Source of the DNA: Centroberyx gerrardi
Lineage: Eukaryota > Chordata > Actinopteri > Beryciformes > Berycidae
Length of the DNA: 64,000 nt
Reading direction: 5' to 3'
NCBI RefSeq assembly: GCF_048128805.1
Contig: NC_136019.1
Span: 11,270,905 to 11,334,904, forward strand
The position numbers and the translations under genes are program-made. Shown one piece after another: positions 48,371-64,000 of this stretch (positions are counted from its first letter, which is position 1; each line of letters begins with the position of its first letter). The notes under the pieces are model-generated. The model did no database searches, had not been told where the DNA came from, and saw nothing but the letters and a program-made list of their open reading frames with translations.

Positions 48371-49939
48371 ACTTTTCAAAATGTGTTACATAAAATATAA
48401 CATAAAATCAACAGCAAAATCAATTTAAAAAAAAAAGAAAAGTAGAAACAAGGCATAAAATGAGTCAAAAAATGGTTAATGTGGGGGTCAAAGGTCTGTG
48501 CTATAGCTTGGTGCCAGACCTGTCAGTGCCTTAAATGTGATCAGTGAAATCATAAAATCAATTCTGAAAGTAACCTAAACAACTGCACAAAATGAATAAA
48601 TGAAAATGTATCTTTTAACTGGTGAGATGATCTGAGAGGCTCATAGACAAACAACAAGTTAGATAAGGGAATACTCTGTTAAGTGATATAAATAATATGA
48701 AACACACTGCTGGAGACTCTTCACTCCACAACACTATCAGGGCAAACAGTTACACAATACTGTATCTAGTGCTGTGCCTCTCAGACAGGACAGTTACCCT
48801 ATAAGCCCAAACCTGGGATCCCTCCTGACCTTAAAGCAGTACTGTATACTCTCTGCACACTCTGTAAAGGCCACGAATTTAAAAGGCACTGCACAGGTAC
48901 ACACTCCGAGTGACATTCCAGGTATCCCGGAGGCCGCGGGGGAACGGCGCCGCTGTGCCGAGATCACACTCGCTCTGATCATCTAAAAGCACTTCACTGG
49001 AGGCCCCAAGGTGATCAGAGAGGTGGTTTGTATGAAGGTCAAAGGCTGTTGCGTAAGATTATTAGTGGCTCCGGGTTGGTGAGATTGAAAAGTTGACAGC
49101 TTTCAGAGAAGTCCCTGAGCGTTGCTTTGTTACGGCATGGAGGTCATGAAGGGTCCCCAAAGACCCATTTAGGTCCCAGGGTGCTCCGCTCCAGTCTCTT
49201 TCTGTCACACTAGGATTCATTCTGTGCTCTTTGTCTGCAATGAAAGAGTTGCATTAAGAGCGTATATTCCCTACAGTACCAACAAGTCCTGCACATTTTA
49301 TCTCTTAAACCTTCCACATTCTACTTCCTTAGCTTCCCTCTGTGAGAGAAGTTGACTCTAACTCACAATCAATTTGTCGATAACACTATTTTCCCCCAAA
49401 CTCAGAGCTGGAGATCAGCGTCATGCTCCTGTCTGTCTTTGGTTATTATGTAAACTGGCATTAACTGTATTGTTGGAGGTCCCTGAATGTTACAGTGCTT
49501 GCTGGCAGTGAGACAAAGAGACAACAGTTTTCCAGTCCCTGAGACTCAAACAGCTGTGGACTCTGGTCAATAACCAGCGGCTCTCTTGCAGTGTTTGAAT
49601 GAATTCGGTAACCTGCTACAGGTCCTTGAGGCATTTGAGAGAATACCTGAAAGCGTAATGACTGATTATTCAAGCCAGGTAAAAGAATCGTCTAAAAGCA
49701 ATCTCATTTCTGGTCCTAATGCCGTGTTCTGTGCTTTGCCCTGGTACCTTGGTTAGGTAATCCACCGGCACTGAGAGTTATATTGGAGGTGACACCCCAT
49801 CAGGCCTATAAATAGCGGTGCACTTTTCTCCCAGGAGCCCAGCTGTAGCTTTCTCCCAGGCATTTGATCAGTTGTTTGTAGGGGGCTGACATCACCCACT
49901 GGTGTTTTGTCTCCCTGACTTTCTGACTGCCGCGCACAA

Positions 49940-50040
49940 TCACACACACACAAGCACATGCACGACACACACACACACACACAGGTATACACACGCGTGC
50001 ATTACTGGAATGCACAAGCTCACACACACACACATACACA
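49940..50040. repeat. Interrupted (CA)n microsatellites
   Basis: Four CA runs over 100 bases separated by short unique spacers. Confidence 0.85.
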
Positions 50041-51813
50041 TCCTCTGCACCCTAGTACTGTTTCATTAGTGCTAGAATATGTGAGAATGCGTTTCATTAG
50101 CTTTACTTAATCGTTTTAAGGTGAATCACTTCATAGTAATGTAGCCTCAGGGTTACCCTAAACTACATTGACTATGACTCACCCAATCATGCTGAGTATT
50201 CAACGTTGAGGCCAGCTATGAGCTAGGAAGGTCCTGTGTGCCGTGAATCCTCTTGATATCACTCTTAAATAAATAAATCAATGGTTTTAATTGGAGTGAA
50301 TTCAGGCACCAGCCCAAAACAAGGCTCATAACAGTGGGAGTATGAAGTGAGCGCAAAAAAACCCACTGCAGGCTGCGTCTGACCCCTGTGAGTCACTGTC
50401 TACACAAGCTTATCCAGAGCTGAGCATGACTCAATATCAAGCACTAACATTTCAGAAGAGCGCTGCCTTTGCAGGCAACAGTATGTTACTCTAATTTGGA
50501 ATAGACACCATTTTATCGCTTAGTATTTCATATCAAACATGTAACTGCCAGTGTGATACAGTGCAGGTTAAATTCCTATAGCTACCTTGTTTTTATTGGC
50601 TGTAATTTCATGCGAGCTGCACACCAGACATGTGTGGAGACAAAAAATATATTCACATGTAGACATTTTCCTTTCTTCATCGCTGTTTTCTCTAATTCAG
50701 ATAGATTTCACATCAAGTCTTCTTAAGCATGTTTACCAAGGATTTAAGAATTTAATTTGTCTTCGTAAACTACATGTGACAGATAATCTTTGATATAGAC
50801 TAGAGCTGCTTCTCACTGGAGATCTAACAGTGATTTTAGGCCACAGTTCATCTTCAGTCTGCCTCTCTGCCTCTACCTGCAGCTCCACCATAACACATCT
50901 CAAGCCTATATTTCTTGCATACGAGACACAAATTATCATACTACACGTGAATACTTATCTACAGTAGCCGCCGGGGCTATAAATAATTAATTTGAGGAAA
51001 AGGGTCTATTTGCTCATGTGCCTCTCCTGTGTGTGCACCTGGTGCCGTTTGGTCACGGGAGACGCGTCTCCAATTATCCGGCAGCACATCCCCGCATTTC
51101 CCTGCGCCCTTTGCCTCCAGCTCCACATTGATTTGAGCGAGGTGTGACCAATGCGGACGACGCGTGAAACTCGCGTGTGAATAACTTACGTGGGGTGATT
51201 GATTTGTATTGTATTTTTACGTAAGTTTGCGCAATTGAATTAAACGACGGAGGCGCGGCAAATCAAAAATAGAAAAAGGTGTAGGCTACCCCAAAATGTG
51301 AGAACCAGCAAAATGTAGGTCGGTTTGTGAATATGACAAGTTGTGTCCATGCCACACTGACAGTGACTTCTGTCTCTTCACGTGATATGTAAAAACGATC
51401 ATTCATTTTAATAGGCATGCGGCTTTGTACCCAGGTCCTCTCCATTCCCCTGCCCTATCTGTGTTTGCTTCACGAGTGGGCCGTCTGCACGCTGTTTAAA
51501 TGGTCGTAGCCACGGAAAGAGATGCCACACACGCCCAATTTCACTTCGCGAGGCATGCTGCTGCACTTGTCGGATGGTGATGGGAGATAATCCGCAAGTT
51601 TGAGGGGAGAGAGATGGTGGCGGTCTCTCCGGTTCAGCACGCTGGACAGCGCTCCGGGAAGTTGGAGAGGACGGCGGGACGCGGACAGCGAGGATTTAAT
51701 TTAATTGGGGAGCTGCCGGAGGAAATGAGCGACGGGTAACCATGGTGGATTTTAAGTGCTTATTATCAACAACAGGCGCAGGTAACCCGAGAGCGGACTT
51801 TCTCAAGTGAGAC

Positions 51814-53118
51814 ATGGACTTTGCTGAAATTATTTTCGCGTTGTTCATCGTCGTGGTCGCGGTCGTCTCGCTGTTGTCAAACTTGTTGGTGCTGCTATGT
51901 TTCGTCCACAGCACCGAGATACGCCGACAGGTGCCCGGTGTGTTCACCATGAACTTGTCTTTCTGCAACATACTTATCACTGTGCTGAACATGCCGACGA
52001 CCTTGGTGGGGATTATCAGAAACCAGCAGCCTTTTGGGGATTGCCTTTGCCACACGGTGAGCTTTCTGGAGACCTTTCTGACCGCCAACACCATGTTGAG
52101 CATGGCCGCGCTCAGCATAGACCGGTGGATAGCGGTGGTGTTCCCGCTCAGTTACTCCACCAAGATGCGCTATAAGGACGCGGTGATCATGGTGTGCTAC
52201 TCCTGGCTCCACTCGCTCACCTTCTCCCTCACGGCGCTGCTCTTCTCCTGGGTCGACTACAGCCACGTTTACGCGTCCTGCACCTTGCAGCTGAGCGAGG
52301 AGGGCGACAGGATTAAGTTTACAGTTTTCACCGTGGTTTTCCACGCCACTAGTTTCATGCTCTCCCTGCTCATCTTGTGTTTCACATACTTGAAGGTGTT
52401 AAAAGTGGCAAGGTTTCACTGCAAGAGGATTGACATTATCACCATGCAGACTCTTTTCCTGCTGGTCGATATTCACCCAAGGTAGCACACTTTACCTAAT
52501 GCCATACATTCCTCATCTTTTGCCATATTTTCTCATAGCCCTTACAATTTAGTATATCCACTTAGAAACAAAACAATTAATAATTTATAGTATTATAGTA
52601 CTAAAAGTCCTTTGGTGTTTTCAGCGTGAAACAAAGATGCTTGGCTGAGCAAAAGAGGAGAAAGCAGAGAGCCACAAAAAAGATCAGCATCTTCATCGGC
52701 TCATTCATCATCTGCTTTGCTCCTTATGTTATCACAAGGTAAGTCGAATTGATACTCAGCAAATAAGGACTTTATTTACTGCAAACTCTCATAAAACCAC
52801 ATGCCTTGTGAAATAGGTTAAAATATATATAAAAATGCTGATGTTTTTAAACCTTTTCAGTCTGGGAACCAAACTGAGTTATTTTAACCTCATCTTAGGA
52901 TCCAGACTCATTATAACATACTAGTTTTTTTGTCCTATACTGTAAAGAACCAAAAGAAGCCATCACTAAGGGAATAAGGGAAAATGCAAGCCCAGTGAAG
53001 TGCATAATCAGATTACAGTATGTCCTTGTGGTTTCTGATCTTCATCCACATCTTAAACAGCCTACACCAAACAAATTTATGATTCTCATCTTTTCGGTGA
53101 ACCGTGAGATGACTCTGA

Positions 53119-53157
<39 letters not shown>

Positions 53158-54226
53158 AGCATCGCCCTGTGAACAGGTGGCTGGCACACACATAAACATG
53201 TGTGTATAGGGGCAATACTAGATACAGACAACAAAGGCTTGCTTCCAGAGAAAGGAGGAAATGCTTCAGGGCCCGCAAAACTGCTGTCAGCCACGTGTTT
53301 CAGCACTGCGGCGGTGATCATCCATCAGCTTGACGTTTGTGGTGCATGTATGTATGGGGAGGATGAGAGGAAACACATTAACAAGGAAAAGTGTCTCAGT
53401 AATTGGAATAACCTCCTGACCAGCCTGCCCACTGGAAGCAGCCTGAGTGACCTGTTGAAGCCCAAAACATCTAATTATGAGGATTCTGCTCATATGCTCT
53501 CTGTTCTAGTTTTAATTAGCCTTGTGCATATCATTTACTGACGGTGAAACTGTAATAGTCTTCCCATTCCTCTTCTAGAAATCCCTGTGGTAAACTTTGT
53601 GTGCGTTTTGCTTGCATTGCATGTTATATTCATAGTATTCTGTTACATTACCATACAGCCATCTTGGTAGGAAAGTAACAGGTGATTGTAATCAATTAAC
53701 AGGTGATTAGAATCAAATGACAGCCACAGCCAATGAGCTGTGTATACGGTAAAGCACCATATTGGTAGGAAATGCATGTAACATCATGGGAATATAATGA
53801 ATACTGTATGTTCTTGCTTCATTATATTGCTCAGTTTGCTAGTTTTAAAATAAGATTTACAGTGGAAACCTCATCCAATCATCACACAATAACATTTGGA
53901 AAACTGAAGAAAAAAAGCCATGACTTTGAATAAAATGGGGTTTTATGTAGTCATGTTTTTGCTGCCGCCCCTCTCCCACCCCCTCCAGGTTGGCCGAGCT
54001 CCTTCCCTTCGTGGGCATCAACCGCCACTGGGGAATCATCAGTAAGTGCCTGACATACAGCAAGGCCGCGTCCGACCCCTTCGCCTACTCCCTCCTACGT
54101 CAGCAGTACAAGAAGGTCCTGGTTACTGTCGTCAACCGGCTGCTCCGTCGTGACCTGTACCCCTCATCTGGCCACAACAGCTCCTTAGACACCGAGAACG
54201 ACTACTGTCTCCAGAGGATCAGTTAA
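51814..54226 (+). CDS. gpr78: Orphan class A GPCR, GPR78 type, complete, 3 coding exons
   Basis: Exons 51814-52481, 52625-52738 and 53989-54226 join in phase to give 339 codons and TAA. The ATG follows an in-frame TGA at 51808-51810 and has a good context (GAGACATGG). Seven hydrophobic segments are present: TM1 about residues 5-30, TM2 45-67, TM3 about 82-110 with DRW 103-105 in place of DRY, TM5 about 168-192, TM6 about 243-260 with CFAP in place of CWxP, TM7 ending DPFAY (290-294). Cys77/79 and Cys156 can supply the extracellular disulfide. The N-terminal half is close to both GPR26 and GPR78. The tail SSLDTENDYCLQ and the RLAEL...CLTYSKA block match GPR78, and the next gene is cpz as in mammals. 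The paralogue GPR26 is less likely. It is a plasma-membrane receptor, and I know of no agreed ligand. Intron positions (after HP, and within VITR) fit the family. Confidence 0.92.
53119..53157. repeat. (CA)n microsatellite in gpr78 intron 2
   Basis: About nineteen uninterrupted CA units. Confidence 0.95.
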
Positions 54227-54279
54227 TGGCAAATGCGCGGACATGACAGATACACTACGGCCAAAAATAAAGGTTGCCT

Positions 54280-54580
54280 CTCTGGAAGAGGGTGGGAGGA
54301 GGAAGGAAGGAAAAAGAATGAGCTGGGTATAGAAAGGGGAGAGAGAGAGAGAGAGAGAGAGCGAGGAGAGAGATGGAGAGGACAGGATATTGTTAGGAGG
54401 AAAAAGAGAGCAGATAGGGGGGACAGATTGTGGGGGTGGAGGGAGGGGGGGGGAGGGGAAGCGAGAGCAGGAAAGACGGTGGGTGGAGACGAATGAAAAG
54501 ACAGTAATGAGGGAGAGAATGAATGAGGAAAGAGAGGAAGAAGAAGAGGGGCGAGACAGATAGGGAGTGATGGGGACAAT
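54280..54580 (+). repeat. Polypurine tract in gpr78 3' UTR
   Basis: About 300 bases made almost wholly of A and G on the sense strand, with a (GA)n core at 54338-54361 and a G-run block at 54430-54460. Few pyrimidines interrupt it. Confidence 0.85.
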
Positions 54581-54640
54581 GATGAGACGCTGGCTTCAGA
54601 CAGTATTGGTAAACAAGGGATCCATGATTCATCGGTGACG

Positions 54641-54642
<2 letters not shown>

Positions 54643-54682
<40 letters not shown>
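54643..54682. repeat. (CA)n microsatellite in gpr78 3' UTR
   Basis: About twenty CA units. Confidence 0.95.
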
Positions 54683-54770
54683 CCTAGATCAAATGAATCA
54701 GTTTCATTGAATAAGTCATGGGCTCAGATGAATCGTAAACTGAAGGACCACACCGCTGGAGACCGTACTG

Positions 54771-54800
54771 TACCCCCCCCCCCCTCCCCTCCCCTCCCCA
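54771..54800. repeat. C-rich tract
   Basis: A C13 run followed by CCCCT repeats. Confidence 0.85.
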
Positions 54801-55670
54801 CTTCAGCAGGAAATAAGAGACATGTATAAAGTGGTCTTTTGTACTGTACCAACCACTTTGTAACGATATCGACAAATCCACATGTAGTGACCTTTCAGGG
54901 ACGGAGTGGGAGGCTCGCGGTCGATAGGCGGAGAGGCGAAGATGTGAAAGTGTATTGGTCGAGCCGGCTGTCAGTCGCTGGATGATGCCGCTGCACTTCA
55001 AATCACATCTGGATAACGTACTTTCAGTGAATGGGAGTACAGGTGTGGAAACTCAAGTGCTGCACGTGATCGCCATGTCCCTGTATTGACCGTGTTAGAC
55101 TACTTTGCAGTTGTTCACAATGTCATGTCAATCACTGAATATTGATGCACTTTGTATAATTCTCTCAGAGCTACTTTAGTTACAGGAGCCAAAGGCAAAT
55201 GACATTTATACCATGTTATTAAAGCGTGAGTTGTTACTGAATGTGCTAGAGATAGCCCACTTTTGACTGAAATGCATTTGTACAACTGTACTTTATTTTG
55301 CCAGTTGACTGAAGAAAACGTTTGTATGGATATTTACATGATGTTCTATATTTTGCACTGTACAGGAACAACTGATTTGATTATTTAGATAATTTTCTTC
55401 AAATGGGAGCAATGTGATGTAGCATAAGAATGTTTTCAAAGTGCTTTAAACACACCGTTTTGTGTTTGTGCCAGATTTAAATATGTGACTTTTTTGGCTG
55501 TTCAATACTATAATAATCGAGATAGTTGCTTTATTAAAAAAACCTGTTTCTTTAGATGTACTTTACGCACATGTATTTTTCTTCCTGTAAGCCACTTGCT
55601 GTTCTTTGGCAGTGTGATTAGCTATTAGTGGAATATGTGCAATAAAAGCTGTCAATTATAAAAATCATTA

Positions 55671-58447
55671 AAAAATATTCATGTTTTCAGCTTCACCTTA
55701 ATGCCACTGAATCGAGATAACATCATTAGATAATATCATATTTCATTTCATGATTAAATTTGTAAGTTTACAGACTAAATTCATCCAACAAAAAGAGGAC
55801 ATGCTAAAAGTCTTGGACACTAAAATAGTAGCAGGTCTCCCACTCAAATGATGCAAAACATATTTAAGGTACTGAGAGGACATTTTGTATGGGAAAGATG
55901 ACTTGTAAAGAAATATAAGGCCAATTTCAATATCTGAAAGAAAGTTAAAGAGAAAGTTGAAGAAGATGAATTAGATCATTTTGGAAGGAGAGTATACCTG
56001 AACAGAAACATAGCCCATTACACATTTGAGCTCCTTTCACCACCAGCTACACCCGTTACTGCATCACATTGTTTTCCTTCTATCTGCCTAGTGTGCCTAA
56101 TTACACTGCAGATCATGTGCAGCATGAAAACTGACAGCAGTTGTCACATGAACAATTTCTGTTTCAGAAACATTATTGCCGAGCGCAATTAAAGAGACGG
56201 GTCAAAGATCATTTCAGCCAGTTAGTGGTTCTGATTTATTCTGACCCAGAAATGACTCCATCTTGCATTCTTAATATGATGCATGGAAGCAGAATAGCAA
56301 TTATCTGCAGCATAAAGGAATTTCTCTTGACTTTTGTTCCTTTTTTGGCTAACCCCTACCCCAACACCTCTGAATTCAAGCAGTTCATGCTAAAATAATA
56401 AAGGAGAAATTGGTGATTAAAATTGCTCAAACGGAAAATGTATTTCTAACACTTATTTTACAGGAGCCGTTAGGACAATAGCTTCCTCTTGAAGTGAGAG
56501 TCGACCCAGTTTTGAAACCATAAGTAGGCCACCTTGTGCTGTTGTGCAGTTTACAGACTCCTAACTGGAGAGCTCACTGTAAACTGAGTGAGTTACAAAC
56601 TGATAAGTACAACTGGATATACTGTGGTGGGATGATAATACCATTTATATATTAACACCCCTGTCATATATTTGCTGTGTTGAGTCCCTACAAACCTCCA
56701 GTGCACCACGACGCCTGCAGTGGCTCCTGACTCCTCCGACACGCAGATTAAGTTAAAGACTTCTGGTTCAGCCTGAGGAGGATTTAAAGATACATTAGTT
56801 TGCCTTGCAGGGACTAGACCCAGCCTGCAGATACTACACCATCATACTGTAGGTATCCACCTCCAACCCTTCAAGCACTTCAATTCACTGTGAGAAGGGC
56901 AATGGGAAAGTGGTTTCTCATACAAGAGTATTAAGATGTTGCAAGGAGGTGAATGTCCTCTCAAAATTGTAAGTTTGATGAAAAATCTAATTCTGGAAAC
57001 AATAACTGATTATCCGTGTCAGACAAATATGACCAGAATAATAAAAAAGGAGGTCAAAAAGTAACAAATTTTACAAAGAACAGAGAAAAAATGAACAGTA
57101 AGGTAATTTTCCAAGCATTACAAACATTTAATGAATGGCACTACAATAAGTGTGACACTTAGAGCTAAACTGTGATCTTCTCCCATGAAGAGTAAATGAA
57201 AAAGCTGCCTGTTTGCTACACTTGCTTCTTCTGTCTGTCTTTTTACCATCTTCTTTAGGAGTTTAGGAGTTTTAGGAGCAAAATACCATCTTTGTGGATT
57301 ATCCTGTATTATGATCATTGCTCCTATTTCAAGGCATTTGTCACTTTATCAACTCTGTGTTCTAATTTATTGCTTCAAATGGACCCATTGGCCTGAATTT
57401 CCTCACCTGTAGATTAGAGCTGGTCGATAAAAATCTCTCATTTCGTTAGAGATTCATATCTCTAACAAAATGAGATCAGAAACAAACTAGGGAATATTAT
57501 TTGAAAATAAGAGTTTTATTGTATATTACTGTGCAGTTCAATCTCATGAACATAAATTTAACACATGATTTTGCAAATGTAAGCAGATCGAAACAATTTC
57601 TTATGATTATCGTAATATTAATTTTGTCCGTATTGCCCTGCCCTACTGTAGATTGAACATTTTTAACCATACATTGGCCTCTTTCTTCTAGAGTAAATGG
57701 ATGTACACACTAATTTCTACATTGATTCAGCCGTGTTCACAGATAAATGCCCCTTCTGTTCTCCATCAGGCCGATGATCATATAGTCACTCTCTAACAGG
57801 ATCCTTTTAGGTTATTAATTATTACACCCACAGTCTACAATTGTCCTTCTCTACCATGCAGGAAGATCTGTATGTGAGTTCACAGTCAGTCTCTGTAAGT
57901 ATTTGTCCATGGATGTCTCCCATAGGGGGGGTCATCTCTCCTAGGACATGAAGCGTCATGCCCATCCAATTTCTGGGCCGCACAACAGTCTATCAGCATA
58001 ATAAATGGCCACATTAAAGATCTAATTCATATTCCTGAGTTTGCCGAAGGATAGTATTTCTACCTGATGAGAGACTTCAGCTCCTGCTCCCACCACCCTC
58101 CAATCACTCCACTCATTAGAGCAGAAACCCAGCCAGAGGGCCGAGCTCGCTCTCAAGACACCCCACCCAGTCTTGAACCCACGCGTCCTGCCGGCCTGCA
58201 TGGTACAGAATCAAGCTACCCATTATGTTAATTCAGATATACTCAGCCTACAGGAGAGAAGATTGTATTTAGTAACATGAGTTAAACTCAGTTGTAGGCA
58301 AGACAAAAACAATAGGCTACATGTATTTGCTGTGACTAGCTCCTAGGTTTTTTATTATTTACTTATTTATTTCTGAACAAGCTACCATTACACCAGACTA
58401 CAAACTGAGTAACGACATGATGCTGCTTATTGGATGGTCAGTAGGCC
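55671..58447. other. Spacer downstream of gpr78
   Basis: AT-rich sequence with no supported exon on either strand and no clear repeat structure. Nothing further can be said from sequence alone. Confidence 0.5.
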
Positions 58448-58547
58448 TACAGTTAAACTAGTGGGCCCCCTAGCGGCCATGTTGGAAGACCACCACGTAG
58501 TTCCAGCGTAACTGCCTAGTCCGACTTCTGTCAACATTGCAAACACC

Positions 58548-58716
58548 ATGGTCAACTTTTGTTGTGTGCTTGCTGTTCTAATAAAGCAGGAAAATCAATT
58601 TTAAAGACTTACAAAAATTATCAGAAAGAACAAGAGGGTAGCCTCAATTAGCTAATGGCAAAGAAGACGTCAAAGCACACAGCAGGTTCTGCTTAGATCA
58701 GTTCATATCTGGTGAG
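58548..58716 (+). pseudogene. Decayed THAP-domain fragment
   Basis: An ATG opens MVNFCCV. After a frame change the DNA reads CSNKAGKSI, and after another (through stop codons) KAHSRFCLDQFISGE, directly before a GTGAGT donor-like site at 58711. These are, in order, the N-terminus, the second C-x-N/K-x-G part and the KxHSRxCxxHFxSGE end of a THAP zinc finger (C2CH). At least two frameshifts and two stops break it, and the final zinc-binding His is Gln. It is flanked upstream by a CCCCCTAGCGGCCATGTTGG motif, so it may be the remnant of a P-element-like transposon or of a THAP gene's first exon. Confidence 0.6.
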
Positions 58717-59619
58717 TATTTTGAAGCAGGTGTAGCTTTCCAAATATAAGCTTGTTAACCACGGAACACAAATCTTACTCAACTTTAGAGAAATAAATGT
58801 CTGAAAGATTGCTAGCATGCAATAATATCATCTACTGCTTCCGTTGCCTAGCAACACAAAAGAAGCATCAAAGATTACACACCTGTTGATTCACCAAGCG
58901 GTACCTAGCCCAGCTAACTAGCTAGCAAGATTTGTAACGAGGAATGTGCTAGCATGACAGTAACGTTACTTTCCTAAACTTTGGCTACAGCTGCTATTTT
59001 TCTTAACACTAATCTGATAACACTTTATTATCTCAAAAAGTCATAAAATCGCTTAAACTGACTCATACAAAGTTTTTCATGTGTTCATGTTGGTTCACCA
59101 GCGGGCCTCAATATGACGACGCGCTGGTCTTCCACCAGACTAAATCATGGATGTATGCTTTCTATATAAAATGCTCCTGCAGGTGTAACGTTAGCTGTTG
59201 GTCAAACAAGGTCCGGGGCAGAGTGCATACTGGACCGAAGTAAAGGAAGGTGGCATTTTGATTTCCTTTCCATATTTTTTTTTAAGAATTACAATGCATG
59301 CCAACAAAACCTTAATGACAAAAAAGTTCAAAACCCTAAAGGTGAGAGAGAGAGATGTGTATGCTTGTGTACTGCCAACTTGATATTAATATTTTAACGT
59401 AAATTATCGCCGTTTTCACTAAAATCTGCATGCACCTTCTCCTGCTGTCAGATGCTTCCCTAATACTCCATGGATGCTTCACCTCGGAGCCATTTCCTCT
59501 GTAATTTGATAGTTGACCGTAATGCGTGTAATAAAGTCGCTTTCGGGGAAGTTCTGGGGAGTTTCTGCAGGCTTGGGAAATTCAACGCAGCCAGAGGGTG
59601 TGTGAGGTGCCGCATCAAA

Positions 59620-64000
<4,381 letters not shown>

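Larger units (their letters stand above)
32600..51813. other. Long spacer between trmt44 and gpr78
   Basis: No exon with both plausible splice sites and a recognisable protein segment was found on either strand, apart from the repeats listed separately. Several open frames of 60-130 codons are driven by CA, CT or CCC repeats. Parts such as 40900-41180 and 42160-42380 look single-copy and could be regulatory, but nothing in them names a function. Confidence 0.5.
54227..55670 (+). other. Likely 3' UTR of gpr78
   Basis: Non-coding sequence from the stop codon to an AATAAA at 55641-55646 (GTGCAATAAAAGCTGTC). It holds the polypurine tract 54280-54580, a (CA)n run and a C-rich run. Extent inferred from the poly(A) signal only. 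Confidence 0.55.

Noticed and set aside
51895..52344. 149-codon minus strand open frame within gpr78
   Set aside because: Antisense of gpr78 exon 1, with no splice support or recognisable domain.
53200..53541. 113-codon + frame in gpr78 intron 2 as an alternative exon
   Set aside because: It does not continue the receptor in phase and lacks transmembrane or family sequence.
54223..54678. 151-codon minus strand frame rich in Ser/Pro/Leu
   Set aside because: Complement of the polypurine tract in the gpr78 3' UTR.

Overview
This window is nuclear DNA from a bony (teleost) fish. The coding sequence is split into short exons with GT-AG introns. The introns and spacers hold many CA/GA microsatellites, tRNA-derived SINEs and short non-autonomous DNA transposons of the kind common in teleosts. 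Nothing prokaryotic, viral or CRISPR-like was seen. Four protein-coding genes can be rebuilt exon by exon.

Layout. (1) 1-3217: no coding exon; a possible 3' end of a neighbouring + strand gene near 824, a hAT-like mini-transposon, and a SINE that nearly touches the tnk1 stop codon. (2) 3218-13469, minus strand: tnk1, a non-receptor tyrosine kinase of the ACK/TNK family; 13 coding exons, 778 codons, complete. (3) 13470-19551: about 6 kb between two divergent genes, with a long foldback palindrome at 17.8 kb. (4) 19552-31597, plus strand: trmt44, the tRNA-Ser 2'-O-methyluridine-44 methyltransferase; 11 coding exons, 640 codons, complete, including one GC-AG intron. (5) 31598-51813: about 20 kb without a recognisable gene, holding several mini-transposons, microsatellites and unassigned single-copy DNA. 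(6) 51814-54226, plus strand: gpr78, an orphan class A receptor; 3 coding exons, 339 codons, complete, followed by a 3' UTR of about 1.4 kb with a 300-base polypurine tract. (7) 54227-59619: spacer with a decayed THAP-domain fragment. (8) 59620 to the window end, plus strand: the 5' part of cpz, a secreted Frizzled-domain metallocarboxypeptidase; five exons seen and cut off by the window edge.

The order and orientation trmt44 - gpr78 - cpz match what I recall for human 4p16.1 (TRMT44, GPR78, CPZ, then HMX1), which supports the gene names. I know of no shared pathway for the four products, which are a signalling kinase, a tRNA modifier, a receptor and an extracellular Wnt-related peptidase. 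The linkage looks like inherited neighbourhood rather than an operon-like unit. The least-explained material is the transposon population (at least eight families or types, one with four copies in the window), the THAP relic, the palindrome, and a few GC-balanced, ATTA-rich intronic stretches in trmt44 that could be regulatory. No clear new biological system was found.
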